Positions 39,854 to 48,266 of a DNA stretch of 64,000 nt are shown piece by piece. Source of the DNA: Hortaea werneckii (Eukaryota; Ascomycota; Dothideomycetes; Mycosphaerellales; Teratosphaeriaceae); the NCBI GenBank assembly GCA_037044905.1, contig JBAOKB010000046.1, positions 1-64,000 on the forward strand, read 5' to 3'. Position numbers and translations under genes: made by a program. Numbering within the stretch: position 1 is the first letter of the stretch; the number at the start of each line of letters is the position of its first letter. Below the pieces are notes generated by a model. It saw only the letters and a program-made list of their open reading frames with translations, was not told the DNA's origin and made no database searches.

Positions 39854-41869
39854 ATGGCTCCATCCGAGAACCGAGACACCAGCGTTCAGCAGCGTACCCA
39901 CGACAACAATATCAAAGTCGCCAGACCGGACTATTACTATGGCGATCGATCGAAGCTCGACGATTGGCTCAACCAAATGGCACTTTACTTTCGTTTCGAA
40001 AACATCACCCAGGATCCCAAGAAGACCTTACTTGCATCCTCTTACCTTAGGGGACAAGTCCAACAATGGATTCGACCTAGGTTGCACGAAGTCTTGCACC
40101 AGAACATCGACACCGAAGGAATCTTCAACAGCTGGGACAATTATGTCAAAGCCATTCGAAATATTTATGGGTTGAGTAACGAAAAACAAGTCGTCATCCG
40201 AGTTATCCAACACTTGAAACAGAAGACGTCTACTTCGCAATACACCGCCAAGTTCAGGGAGTATTCAGGCAAAACTGGGTGGGATGACCAAGCCTTACTC
40301 ACTATGTATTACACTGGACTCAAGGACGACGTCAAGGATGAACTCATGCGCTCAGGTGCATCTCACGACACTCTCGAACTGATGATTCAGGATGCTATCG
40401 AAATTGACGATAGGCTCTACGAGAGGAAGATGGAAAAACGCCATAATGGACAGTATCGCGGACGATCTGGCTACAACTCTACCAGCTGGACTGGAGGGTC
40501 TCGTCGCGATCCGGACGCCATGGAATTGGATATTATCCAGCGCAAGCCAAAAGGAAAAGGCATGCGAGGAGCCAAGGGAAAAGGGAAGTTCCAAGGGAAC
40601 AACAACAGAGGAAAGAAACGAGAAGGACCGGAGTGCTACAACTGCCACAAGATAGGGCATTACGCACGAGACTGCCGCGGACGAAAGGTGCGACCGCAGG
40701 AGCAGCTCAACATGATGCTAGTGAAGGAACCCATCAACGAAGCAAACGATGGACGAGGCGCCTACGATGTATCAAAACTCGTTAAGGAACCGAAGACGGA
40801 ACCAGACCATAAGGCTATGCATTGGACGGGTTGTTACGACGACTACTGTAAAACCCATGACTCAGACAAGCTAGCAAGTGGTCACTATCCCAAGAAGCCA
40901 CGTAAGGCTAGGATGGAATTTAACGCGATGGTACGAGGCCAGCCGCTACAGCAGATGAGAGACTTAGGAAATTCCCGGAGAGGAAGGTCTCCACCACCAT
41001 TCAATTGGGAGGACGCAACTCTGCAAGAAAATACACCCCCCGAGCAGGAAGAAGAACTGCTGGGAGAAGAAGAATCTCCACCAAACAACGATACCGAACC
41101 AGAACTAACGGGACCAAACCTGGAACAACTACAAATGATCGCCCAAACAGTCGCCACGACGGATAACGATTCATCTGAAGAAGAATATACCGACGACGAT
41201 GAACCCGACGACCTCGAACTATATCATTTCGAAGTCTCAGGAGCAGGACCAGCTCGGAGAATGATCCTCTTCATCGCGAACCAATTTGAAACCGTATTCC
41301 CACAGATCCAAGGGAAACGACGACTGCACCCAATCGAATTCGACAACATGCTCAACCGAATTAGAGCAATGTTCTGGAATTACCGACTTGTCAACGTCGA
41401 CTACGACGCCGCAGCACACGTGCAAGAACGACCACCAATTGGAAGTACATTCCAATCCGATGGAAGTTATGGCACACCCGATGGAATCCATATTCCCAGA
41501 AGTGTTAGAGAACGAATCCAGATCGTTAAGGCACGACTACATGAATTACACCGAATCCAGGAAGCCTATCAAGAAGACCTCATATCGTTGGAGGCAATGC
41601 GGCACAAATTGACTGAGTCCACAAAACAATGGGAACTGAAGCCCATGGGACCACCAGTGCAACTACCAATATGGAGAAACATGATACTAGGGCACGTCAA
41701 AGCCACTGTCAAAGGACAAATCAAGGTATCAATGACACAAGGAAAGGTTATCCTAGGCCCACGACACGGACCCCTTGAATGGGAAGTCTGTCTCGAAGAC
41801 GCCAACTCGCCAGGATACTATTCAAAAAACGAAGGATCCCTGCCGACAGGAGCAGTCGCCAGGAAGTAA
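39854..41869 (+). CDS. Gag of chromovirus copy 1
   Basis: 671 aa from the first ATG after the LTR. The N-terminal part (about 20-210) looks like a retrotransposon Gag domain (DDWLNQMALYFRFEN, YLRGQVQQWIRPRL, QYTAKFREYSGKTGWDD). A basic linker (KPKGKGMRGAKGKGKF) leads to one CCHC zinc knuckle at about 261-274 (CYNCHKIGHYARDC) for RNA binding. Unusually, about 395 more residues follow: an acidic stretch (EEELLGEEES, then SSEEEYTDDDEPDD) and a folded-looking C-terminal domain with a helical segment (RERIQIVKARLHELHRIQEA). It ends in the A AAA AAC overlap with pol. It forms the virus-like particle core. Confidence 0.93.
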   Translation: MAPSENRDTSVQQRTHDNNIKVARPDYYYGDRSKLDDWLNQMALYFRFENITQDPKKTLLASSYLRGQVQQWIRPRLHEVLHQNIDTEGIFNSWDNYVKAIRNIYGLSNEKQVVIRVIQHLKQKTSTSQYTAKFREYSGKTGWDDQALLTMYYTGLKDDVKDELMRSGASHDTLELMIQDAIEIDDRLYERKMEKRHNGQYRGRSGYNSTSWTGGSRRDPDAMELDIIQRKPKGKGMRGAKGKGKFQGNNNRGKKREGPECYNCHKIGHYARDCRGRKVRPQEQLNMMLVKEPINEANDGRGAYDVSKLVKEPKTEPDHKAMHWTGCYDDYCKTHDSDKLASGHYPKKPRKARMEFNAMVRGQPLQQMRDLGNSRRGRSPPPFNWEDATLQENTPPEQEEELLGEEESPPNNDTEPELTGPNLEQLQMIAQTVATTDNDSSEEEYTDDDEPDDLELYHFEVSGAGPARRMILFIANQFETVFPQIQGKRRLHPIEFDNMLNRIRAMFWNYRLVNVDYDAAAHVQERPPIGSTFQSDGSYGTPDGIHIPRSVRERIQIVKARLHELHRIQEAYQEDLISLEAMRHKLTESTKQWELKPMGPPVQLPIWRNMILGHVKATVKGQIKVSMTQGKVILGPRHGPLEWEVCLEDANSPGYYSKNEGSLPTGAVARK

Positions 41870-44800
41870 ACATTATCGAAGCTCCCACAGCATCAGCAGC
41901 ACCGGTATTCCGTACCAAATGCATTGTCAATGGACATACGACACAAGCTATGATCGATTCCGGAGCCAGCGGAAACTTTATATCGACCAGCTTTGTCCAG
42001 CGAAACGGGATCGCCACCCGACGAAAGAAAGACGGCGGATACGAGTTGATGGTCGCAGATGGATCATCCCTATCCGAAGTGGACAGCGAAACAATGCCGC
42101 TAGTCCTAGCTATCCAACAGCACCACGAGACTGTCAGCCTGGATATCGTTGACATGGCCAGTCACGATGTCGTGATGGGGACACCTTGGTTGGAAAAGCA
42201 CAACCCTCTGATAGATTGGAGGAAAAGAGTACTCAAGTTTGAGCGATGCGGTTGCGCTACCGACATCCACCCTATACATCGACAGCGTGCGATGGTAGAT
42301 GAGGAAAGACAGTTCTGCGAATTAGAACGTCAACCGATAACATACTCCGACAAAAACGGCAAGGAGATGGTCTCCACAGACACTGAGCCAGCCCAGCCAG
42401 GTCACGAGGTGAGAGATAAAAGGAGAACTAACGCACCTCCAGAGATCCCTGAAGAGTTTAAGAAATGGAAACCGCTCTTCCAGGAAGAGGAAGGATTAGC
42501 CGCCTTACCTAGACATCAACCATGGGATCACCGAATACAACTTCAGCCCGGCAAAGATCCACCATGGGGGCCACTATACAGGTTATCCGAAAAAGAGCTC
42601 GAAGAGCAACGACGATGGCTGAAAGAAAAGAGCGACAAGGGATGGATAGAGAAATCTCAATCGCCAGCCGCTTCACCAGCAATGTTCGTTCCAAAGAAAG
42701 GAGGAAAACTGCGAATGGTAATCGACTATCGACGACTCAATGAAGTCACGGTCAAGAACCGATATCCACTACCTAACATCGAAGAAATGCAAGATCGACT
42801 TACCGGAGCAAACTGGTATTCCAAGATTGATCTACGAGACGCATTCTACGCCGTACGAATGGCTAAGGGAGAAGAATGGAAAACAGCCTTCAGGACGCGC
42901 TATGGACTCTATCAATTTCGAGTCATGCCAATGGGACTTACGAACGCCCCAGCGACGTGTCAGCAACTCGTCAACGATGTGTTACGAGACCTACTCGACA
43001 TTACAACGATAGCCTATGTCGATGACATCTTAATCTTCACCCGCGGAAGCCGAGAACAACACACCAAAGACGTACAAGCAGTGCTAGAACGACTTAGCAC
43101 AGTGGACTTCAAGACCGCACCCGAGAAATGTGAATTCTACAAGAAGGAAATCGAATTCCTAGGATTCATCATCAATACTACTGGAATCAAGATGGACCCA
43201 AAGAAAGTACAATCCATCAAGGAATGGCCAACACCGAAGAACGTCACAGAAATCCAAGCCTTTCTGGGACTCGCGAACTACAACAGAAAGTTTGTTGAAG
43301 GATACTCCAAACTTGCAATCCCACTCACGAGTCTTACGAAGAAGGACACCAAGTTCGTATGGACGGAGAAACAACAGAAAGCATTCCAACAACTCAAGAA
43401 AGCATGTATACAGTCACCAACACTCATGCTATTCGATACGAAGAAACCAGTACAAGTCGAAACCGACGCATCCGACTTAGCAATAGGTGCTTGCATCACT
43501 CAAGAACATGATGGCAAAAGACACCCAGTGGCGTATTACTCAAGGAAAATGACGCCAGCGGAACAGAACTACGAGATTTACGACAAAGAACTGTTAGCGA
43601 TTGTTGCAGCATTGCGACACTGGAGAGTTTACTGCGAAGGAGCTACAGGACTGACGATATACACCGACCACAAGAACCTTCAATACTTTACAACTACCAA
43701 GGATCTATCACGTCGACATTGTAGATGGTCAGAGCTACTCGGACAATACAAGTTCGATATCCAGTATACACCAGGAAAAGACAATGGGCGCGCAGATGCG
43801 CTAAGCAGAAGAAGCGACTACATGGAAGGCAAGGAGCAGAACAAGAAAACATTGCTCAAAGTCAACAAGGACGGAAGCCTTACCACAGATACACAAGAGT
43901 TTAACAACATACTCCGAGTTCTACGAGATGAACAAGAAGAGTTCCCCATCGAACATGGGAAGTACCAGGTTCCACCAGCAAAGGAACACGAATGCATCAA
44001 AGACCACCATGATAGCCAAACAACAGGACACCCAGGAATAGCCAGAACAACAGATTTGATTAGACGAAACTTTACCTTCCCACAGATGCGGAAGAAGGTT
44101 GCCGACTACATCAAACAGTGCGACAGTTGCCAGAAGAATAAGGCATCACGACATGCGAAATATGGCAATCTCCAGTTCCGAGAACCCTCGGATACACCAT
44201 GGAGAGAAGTCACAATGGACTTCATCACGAAGTTACCGGCATCCAAGGACCCCGCAACAGGAGTCGTCTACGATTCAATACTTGTCATGGTAGACACCTT
44301 GACCAAGTATGCACATTTCATACCGTGCAAGGAATCAATGGCAGCTATGGAACTCGCATACCTCGTACTGGACAGGCTAATCAGACATCATGGAATTCCA
44401 GAAAGCTTCATCACAGACAGAGATAAGCTGTTCACATCGAATTTCTGGAAATCTCTTATGGGACAAATTGGAATCAAGCACAAGTTATCGACAGCATTCC
44501 ACCCAGAGACAGATGGTCAGACTGAAAGGACAAATCAGTCACTCGAAGCATATTTACGGCACTACGTCAATTACGCACAAAACAATTGGGTTTCATTGTT
44601 ACCAATGGCGCAACTGGCGTTAAACAATAACGCATCAGAGACAACGAGAGAATCGCCATTTTTCCTTAATTATGGAAAAGCACCCAACATGTTCATGGAA
44701 CCGAGAACATCAATAAAAGCCGACAAAGCCATAATAATGGCAGAGGAATTGCAGAAGGCACACACCACAGCCCGAGATGCAATCCGACATTCGCAACAGC

Positions 44801-45288
44801 GAATCCAGAAACAGAGATTCAAAGAATCAAAAACGGCACCTCAACTTAAGAAGGGGGATAAGGTATATCTTCTGACGAAGAACCTGAAAACAAAGCGAAG
44901 AACGAAGAAACTGGATCACGTCAAAGTCGGACCATTTTTGATTGCCGAACAGAAGGGCACAGTCAGCTACCGACTCGAGCTTCCACCGGACGCAAAGATC
45001 CATCCAGTGTTCCACATATCCTTGTTGGAACCCGCACACCCCAGCGCCACGCTGCAAACCACGTTCCACTACCAGGAGCAAGAAGACGACGAGTATGAAG
45101 TCGAAAAGATCGTAGACTACGACAGGAATAGTCAGCGATACCTCATCAAGTGGAAAGGATACCCCAGCGACGAAAATACATGGGAACCACTTACCAATCT
45201 TAATTGCCCGAAGTTGCTACACCAGTACCACCGGAGAAGGAAAGGGATTGATCCATATTCCCCAGGGTCTCCATCATCAGGGGAGTAA
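41779..45288 (+). CDS. Pol of chromovirus copy 1 (PR-RT-RH-IN-chromodomain)
   Basis: 1169 codons in the -1 frame relative to gag; the frame opens at TGA 41776-41778. Domains with numbering from 41779: aspartic protease DSGASGNF (about 60), reverse transcriptase with LRMVIDYRRLN and active site YVDD (about 413), RNase H with TDAS (about 562), integrase HHCC zinc finger (about 743-790, ending CDSCQKNK) and catalytic D, D, E in TMDFITKLP, ITDRDKLF and TDGQTERTNQSLE, a GPF motif (KVGPFLI, about 1050) and a chromodomain (about 1106-1155, YEVEKIVDYDRN...YLIKWKGYPSDENTWEP). The chromodomain should steer integration to marked chromatin. Expression is probably by frameshifting, not from the ATG at 41779, which is lost in copies 3 and 4. 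All catalytic residues are present. Confidence 0.96.
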   Translation: MGSLSRRRQLARILFKKRRIPADRSSRQEVNIIEAPTASAAPVFRTKCIVNGHTTQAMIDSGASGNFISTSFVQRNGIATRRKKDGGYELMVADGSSLSEVDSETMPLVLAIQQHHETVSLDIVDMASHDVVMGTPWLEKHNPLIDWRKRVLKFERCGCATDIHPIHRQRAMVDEERQFCELERQPITYSDKNGKEMVSTDTEPAQPGHEVRDKRRTNAPPEIPEEFKKWKPLFQEEEGLAALPRHQPWDHRIQLQPGKDPPWGPLYRLSEKELEEQRRWLKEKSDKGWIEKSQSPAASPAMFVPKKGGKLRMVIDYRRLNEVTVKNRYPLPNIEEMQDRLTGANWYSKIDLRDAFYAVRMAKGEEWKTAFRTRYGLYQFRVMPMGLTNAPATCQQLVNDVLRDLLDITTIAYVDDILIFTRGSREQHTKDVQAVLERLSTVDFKTAPEKCEFYKKEIEFLGFIINTTGIKMDPKKVQSIKEWPTPKNVTEIQAFLGLANYNRKFVEGYSKLAIPLTSLTKKDTKFVWTEKQQKAFQQLKKACIQSPTLMLFDTKKPVQVETDASDLAIGACITQEHDGKRHPVAYYSRKMTPAEQNYEIYDKELLAIVAALRHWRVYCEGATGLTIYTDHKNLQYFTTTKDLSRRHCRWSELLGQYKFDIQYTPGKDNGRADALSRRSDYMEGKEQNKKTLLKVNKDGSLTTDTQEFNNILRVLRDEQEEFPIEHGKYQVPPAKEHECIKDHHDSQTTGHPGIARTTDLIRRNFTFPQMRKKVADYIKQCDSCQKNKASRHAKYGNLQFREPSDTPWREVTMDFITKLPASKDPATGVVYDSILVMVDTLTKYAHFIPCKESMAAMELAYLVLDRLIRHHGIPESFITDRDKLFTSNFWKSLMGQIGIKHKLSTAFHPETDGQTERTNQSLEAYLRHYVNYAQNNWVSLLPMAQLALNNNASETTRESPFFLNYGKAPNMFMEPRTSIKADKAIIMAEELQKAHTTARDAIRHSQQRIQKQRFKESKTAPQLKKGDKVYLLTKNLKTKRRTKKLDHVKVGPFLIAEQKGTVSYRLELPPDAKIHPVFHISLLEPAHPSATLQTTFHYQEQEDDEYEVEKIVDYDRNSQRYLIKWKGYPSDENTWEPLTNLNCPKLLHQYHRRRKGIDPYSPGSPSSGE
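41824..41830 (+). promoter_or_regulatory. -1 ribosomal frameshift slippery site, copy 1
   Basis: A AAA AAC in the correct zero-frame phase (gag codons TCA AAA AAC), inside the 91-nt gag/pol overlap. A -1 slip moves the ribosome from gag into pol at CGA 41830. A short hairpin CCTG-CCGA-CAGG (about 41840-41851) starts about 9 nt downstream, a suitable spacer. Both parts are visible in the sequence; function is inferred from known -1 frameshift signals. Confidence 0.75.
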
Positions 45289-45712
45289 GGCCCACAGTAG
45301 CAGCCGCCGCAGGACAATTCTCTTCAGCCTCAAACGCGCCCTCTGCATCCATTTCCGACGCAAGGCATTCGGCTTTCCGAGCCGCCCGACCTTCAGCTTG
45401 ACGAAGGATCTTCTTGTTTCGCATTAACCGAGCCATCACGGTAGCCAACAACTCTTCATCCTCATCCACCTTGCGCTGGTACTCCTCCCGAGTTCGGTCT
45501 AAGGATTCCCAAGACATGTTGACGCATTTCTTGCCTTGACGGACGCATTCGGAACACCGAAGGTTGGTTGAGTTCGACATGATGATGCAAAGATGGTTGT
45601 GTGTAGAACAACGTTCACACGGGAAGAAGACAGGACGACCGTTCCTTTCAATTTCGGCAGCCAGACGCGAGCGTCTTTTCTTGGAAGAAGAAGTTTCTGG
45701 TTGCAGAGACAT
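45200..45712 (-). CDS. Antisense ORF with Zn2Cys6-spaced cysteines, copy 1
   Basis: 170 aa on the strand opposite gag-pol, starting ATG 45712 and overlapping the last 89 nt of pol. The N-terminus is basic (SSKKRRSRLAAEIERNG). Six cysteines follow in PCERCSTHNHLC...RCSECVRQGKKC, with spacing C-x2-C-x6-C-x10-C-x2-C-x6-C, which fits the fungal Zn(II)2Cys6 consensus. The usual basic recognition residues between Cys2 and Cys3 are missing. A strongly heptad-like helix comes next (LDRTREEYQRKVDEDEELLA...MRNKKILRQAEGRAARKAECL), then an acidic segment and a hydrophobic/Ser/Gly tail. It is identical in all four copies. I have seen similar uncharacterised proteins in fungal genomes but know no function. 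A DNA- or RNA-binding regulator of the element is possible. Confidence 0.6.
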   Translation of the reverse strand: MSLQPETSSSKKRRSRLAAEIERNGRPVFFPCERCSTHNHLCIIMSNSTNLRCSECVRQGKKCVNMSWESLDRTREEYQRKVDEDEELLATVMARLMRNKKILRQAEGRAARKAECLASEMDAEGAFEAEENCPAAAATVGLTPLMMETLGNMDQSLSFSGGTGVATSGN

Positions 45713-45796
45713 CGTAGGAAGAAAGACTGCTACAAACTGTTACAAAAGGAACGCGGGGGACAGCGACATCATAAGCTTCAGGGACGAAGCTAGGCT

Positions 45797-45809
45797 GAAA
45801 GGGGGATGG
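45797..45809 (+). other. Polypurine tract, copy 1
   Basis: GAAAGGGGGATGG directly precedes the 3' LTR, the position where second-strand synthesis is primed. One T interrupts the purines. Equivalents lie at 52194-52206 (+) and next to 52979 and 59376 on the minus copies. Confidence 0.7.
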
Positions 45810-46211
45810 TGTTACGAGCACGGTCACGAGACGGTCAGACCCGAAGCGATTGGCCAGTAGGGGCCAGAGGAGACAAGGGTCACGTGACCAGTATGCAAGT
45901 GAGCGCTGCCTTGGCAGGCGACTGACTGCATATATGCAAGTGGTCGACTGGTCGACGAGCGACCGAGCGATCACTGAGCGACTGATCGCTGAGCGACCAG
46001 GCGATCAGATGCATGAAGACACGAATCTCTTATGTATATAACTAGGCACGTTTCTCATTAGGAGTTCGTGTGTTCAACTCATGTTGCAATCCGACTGTTA
46101 GGTAGAGACCCAACAGCCTTGTCACAATCAGTTATCCCACAACCCAGTTGTCTTGACACATCTGTTCCAAAGAGCTCTAAACCCGTGACACTACTTCGTA
46201 GGGTCGCAACA
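45810..46211 (+). repeat. LTR 2, shared by copies 1 and 2
   Basis: 402 bp, serving as 3' LTR of copy 1 and 5' LTR of copy 2. Sharing one LTR points to recombination (unequal crossover or insertion of tandem cDNA), not two separate insertions. Confidence 0.95.
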
Positions 46212-46250
46212 CTTTGAACACCCTCAAGGAACTTTGTACCTCAGACAACA

Positions 46251-48266
46251 ATGGCTCCATCCGAGAACCGAGACACCAGCGTTCAGCAGCGTACCCACGA
46301 CAACAATATCAAAGTCGCCAGACCGGACTATTACTATGGCGATCGATCGAAGCTCGACGATTGGCTCAACCAAATGGCACTTTACTTTCGTTTCGAAAAC
46401 ATCACCCAGGATCCCAAGAAGACCTTACTTGCATCCTCTTACCTTAGGGGACAAGTCCAACAATGGATTCGACCTAGGTTGCACGAAGTCTTGCACCAGA
46501 ACATCGACACCGAAGGAATCTTCAACAGCTGGGACAATTATGTCAAAGCCATTCGAAATATTTATGGGTTGAGTAACGAAAAACAAGTCGTCATCCGAGT
46601 TATCCAACACTTGAAACAGAAGACGTCTACTTCGCAATACACCGCCAAGTTCAGGGAGTATTCAGGCAAAACTGGGTGGGATGACCAAGCCTTACTCACT
46701 ATGTATTACACTGGACTCAAGGACGACGTCAAGGATGAACTCATGCGCTCAGGTGCATCTCACGACACTCTCGAACTGATGATTCAGGATGCTATCGAAA
46801 TTGACGATAGGCTCTACGAGAGGAAGATGGAAAAACGCCATAATGGACAGTATCGCGGACGATCTGGCTACAACTCTACCAGCTGGACTGGAGGGTCTCG
46901 TCGCGATCCGGACGCCATGGAATTGGATATTATCCAGCGCAAGCCAAAAGGAAAAGGCATGCGAGGAGCCAAGGGAAAAGGGAAGTTCCAAGGGAACAAC
47001 AACAGAGGAAAGAAACGAGAAGGACCGGAGTGCTACAACTGCCACAAGATAGGGCATTACGCACGAGACTGCCGCGGACGAAAGGTGCGACCGCAGGAGC
47101 AGCTCAACATGATGCTAGTGAAGGAACCCATCAACGAAGCAAACGATGGACGAGGCGCCTACGATGTATCAAAACTCGTTAAGGAACCGAAGACGGAACC
47201 AGACCATAAGGCTATGCATTGGACGGGTTGTTACGACGACTACTGTAAAACCCATGACTCAGACAAGCTAGCAAGTGGTCACTATCCCAAGAAGCCACGT
47301 AAGGCTAGGATGGAATTTAACGCGATGGTACGAGGCCAGCCGCTACAGCAGATGAGAGACTTAGGAAATTCCCGGAGAGGAAGGTCTCCACCACCATTCA
47401 ATTGGGAGGACGCAACTCTGCAAGAAAATACACCCCCCGAGCAGGAAGAAGAACTGCTGGGAGAAGAAGAATCTCCACCAAACAACGATACCGAACCAGA
47501 ACTAACGGGACCAAACCTGGAACAACTACAAATGATCGCCCAAACAGTCGCCACGACGGATAACGATTCATCTGAAGAAGAATATACCGACGACGATGAA
47601 CCCGACGACCTCGAACTATATCATTTCGAAGTCTCAGGAGCAGGACCAGCTCGGAGAATGATCCTCTTCATCGCGAACCAATTTGAAACCGTATTCCCAC
47701 AGATCCAAGGGAAACGACGACTGCACCCAATCGAATTCGACAACATGCTCAACCGAATTAGAGCAATGTTCTGGAATTACCGACTTGTCAACGTCGACTA
47801 CGACGCCGCAGCACACGTGCAAGAACGACCACCAATTGGAAGTACATTCCAATCCGATGGAAGTTATGGCACACCCGATGGAATCCATATTCCCAGAAGT
47901 GTTAGAGAACGAATCCAGATCGTTAAGGCACGACTACATGAATTACACCGAATCCAGGAAGCCTATCAAGAAGACCTCATATCGTTGGAGGCAATGCGGC
48001 ACAAATTGACTGAGTCCACAAAACAATGGGAACTGAAGCCCATGGGACCACCAGTGCAACTACCAATATGGAGAAACATGATACTAGGGCACGTCAAAGC
48101 CACTGTCAAAGGACAAATCAAGGTATCAATGACACAAGGAAAGGTTATCCTAGGCCCACGACACGGACCCCTTGAATGGGAAGTCTGTCTCGAAGACGCC
48201 AACTCGCCAGGATACTATTCAAAAAACGAAGGATCCCTGCCGACAGGAGCAGTCGCCAGGAAGTAA
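46251..48266 (+). CDS. Gag of chromovirus copy 2
   Basis: 671 aa, identical in sequence to the Gag of copy 1, including Val114 and Glu642, which differ in the minus-strand copies. The zinc knuckle lies at about 47031-47072. Confidence 0.93.
   Translation: MAPSENRDTSVQQRTHDNNIKVARPDYYYGDRSKLDDWLNQMALYFRFENITQDPKKTLLASSYLRGQVQQWIRPRLHEVLHQNIDTEGIFNSWDNYVKAIRNIYGLSNEKQVVIRVIQHLKQKTSTSQYTAKFREYSGKTGWDDQALLTMYYTGLKDDVKDELMRSGASHDTLELMIQDAIEIDDRLYERKMEKRHNGQYRGRSGYNSTSWTGGSRRDPDAMELDIIQRKPKGKGMRGAKGKGKFQGNNNRGKKREGPECYNCHKIGHYARDCRGRKVRPQEQLNMMLVKEPINEANDGRGAYDVSKLVKEPKTEPDHKAMHWTGCYDDYCKTHDSDKLASGHYPKKPRKARMEFNAMVRGQPLQQMRDLGNSRRGRSPPPFNWEDATLQENTPPEQEEELLGEEESPPNNDTEPELTGPNLEQLQMIAQTVATTDNDSSEEEYTDDDEPDDLELYHFEVSGAGPARRMILFIANQFETVFPQIQGKRRLHPIEFDNMLNRIRAMFWNYRLVNVDYDAAAHVQERPPIGSTFQSDGSYGTPDGIHIPRSVRERIQIVKARLHELHRIQEAYQEDLISLEAMRHKLTESTKQWELKPMGPPVQLPIWRNMILGHVKATVKGQIKVSMTQGKVILGPRHGPLEWEVCLEDANSPGYYSKNEGSLPTGAVARK

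Larger units (their letters stand above)
39413..46211 (+). mobile_element. Ty3/gypsy chromovirus, copy 1
   Basis: Full-length LTR retrotransposon of 6799 bp: LTR 39413-39814, internal part 39815-45809, LTR 45810-46211. Order: LTR, candidate primer site, gag, pol (-1 frame), antisense ORF, polypurine tract, LTR. The RT-RNase H-integrase order and the C-terminal chromodomain place it in the chromoviruses of the Metaviridae. All ORFs are open, and RIP marks are absent. It inserted at the edge of the RIP-scarred block (left flank ...CTAAA). The target-site duplication cannot be checked because the right LTR is shared with copy 2. Confidence 0.97.

Noticed and set aside
41779..41781. ATG as the real start of Pol
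   Set aside because: Absent (TTG) in copies 3 and 4, and a slippery heptamer in correct phase explains pol expression better.
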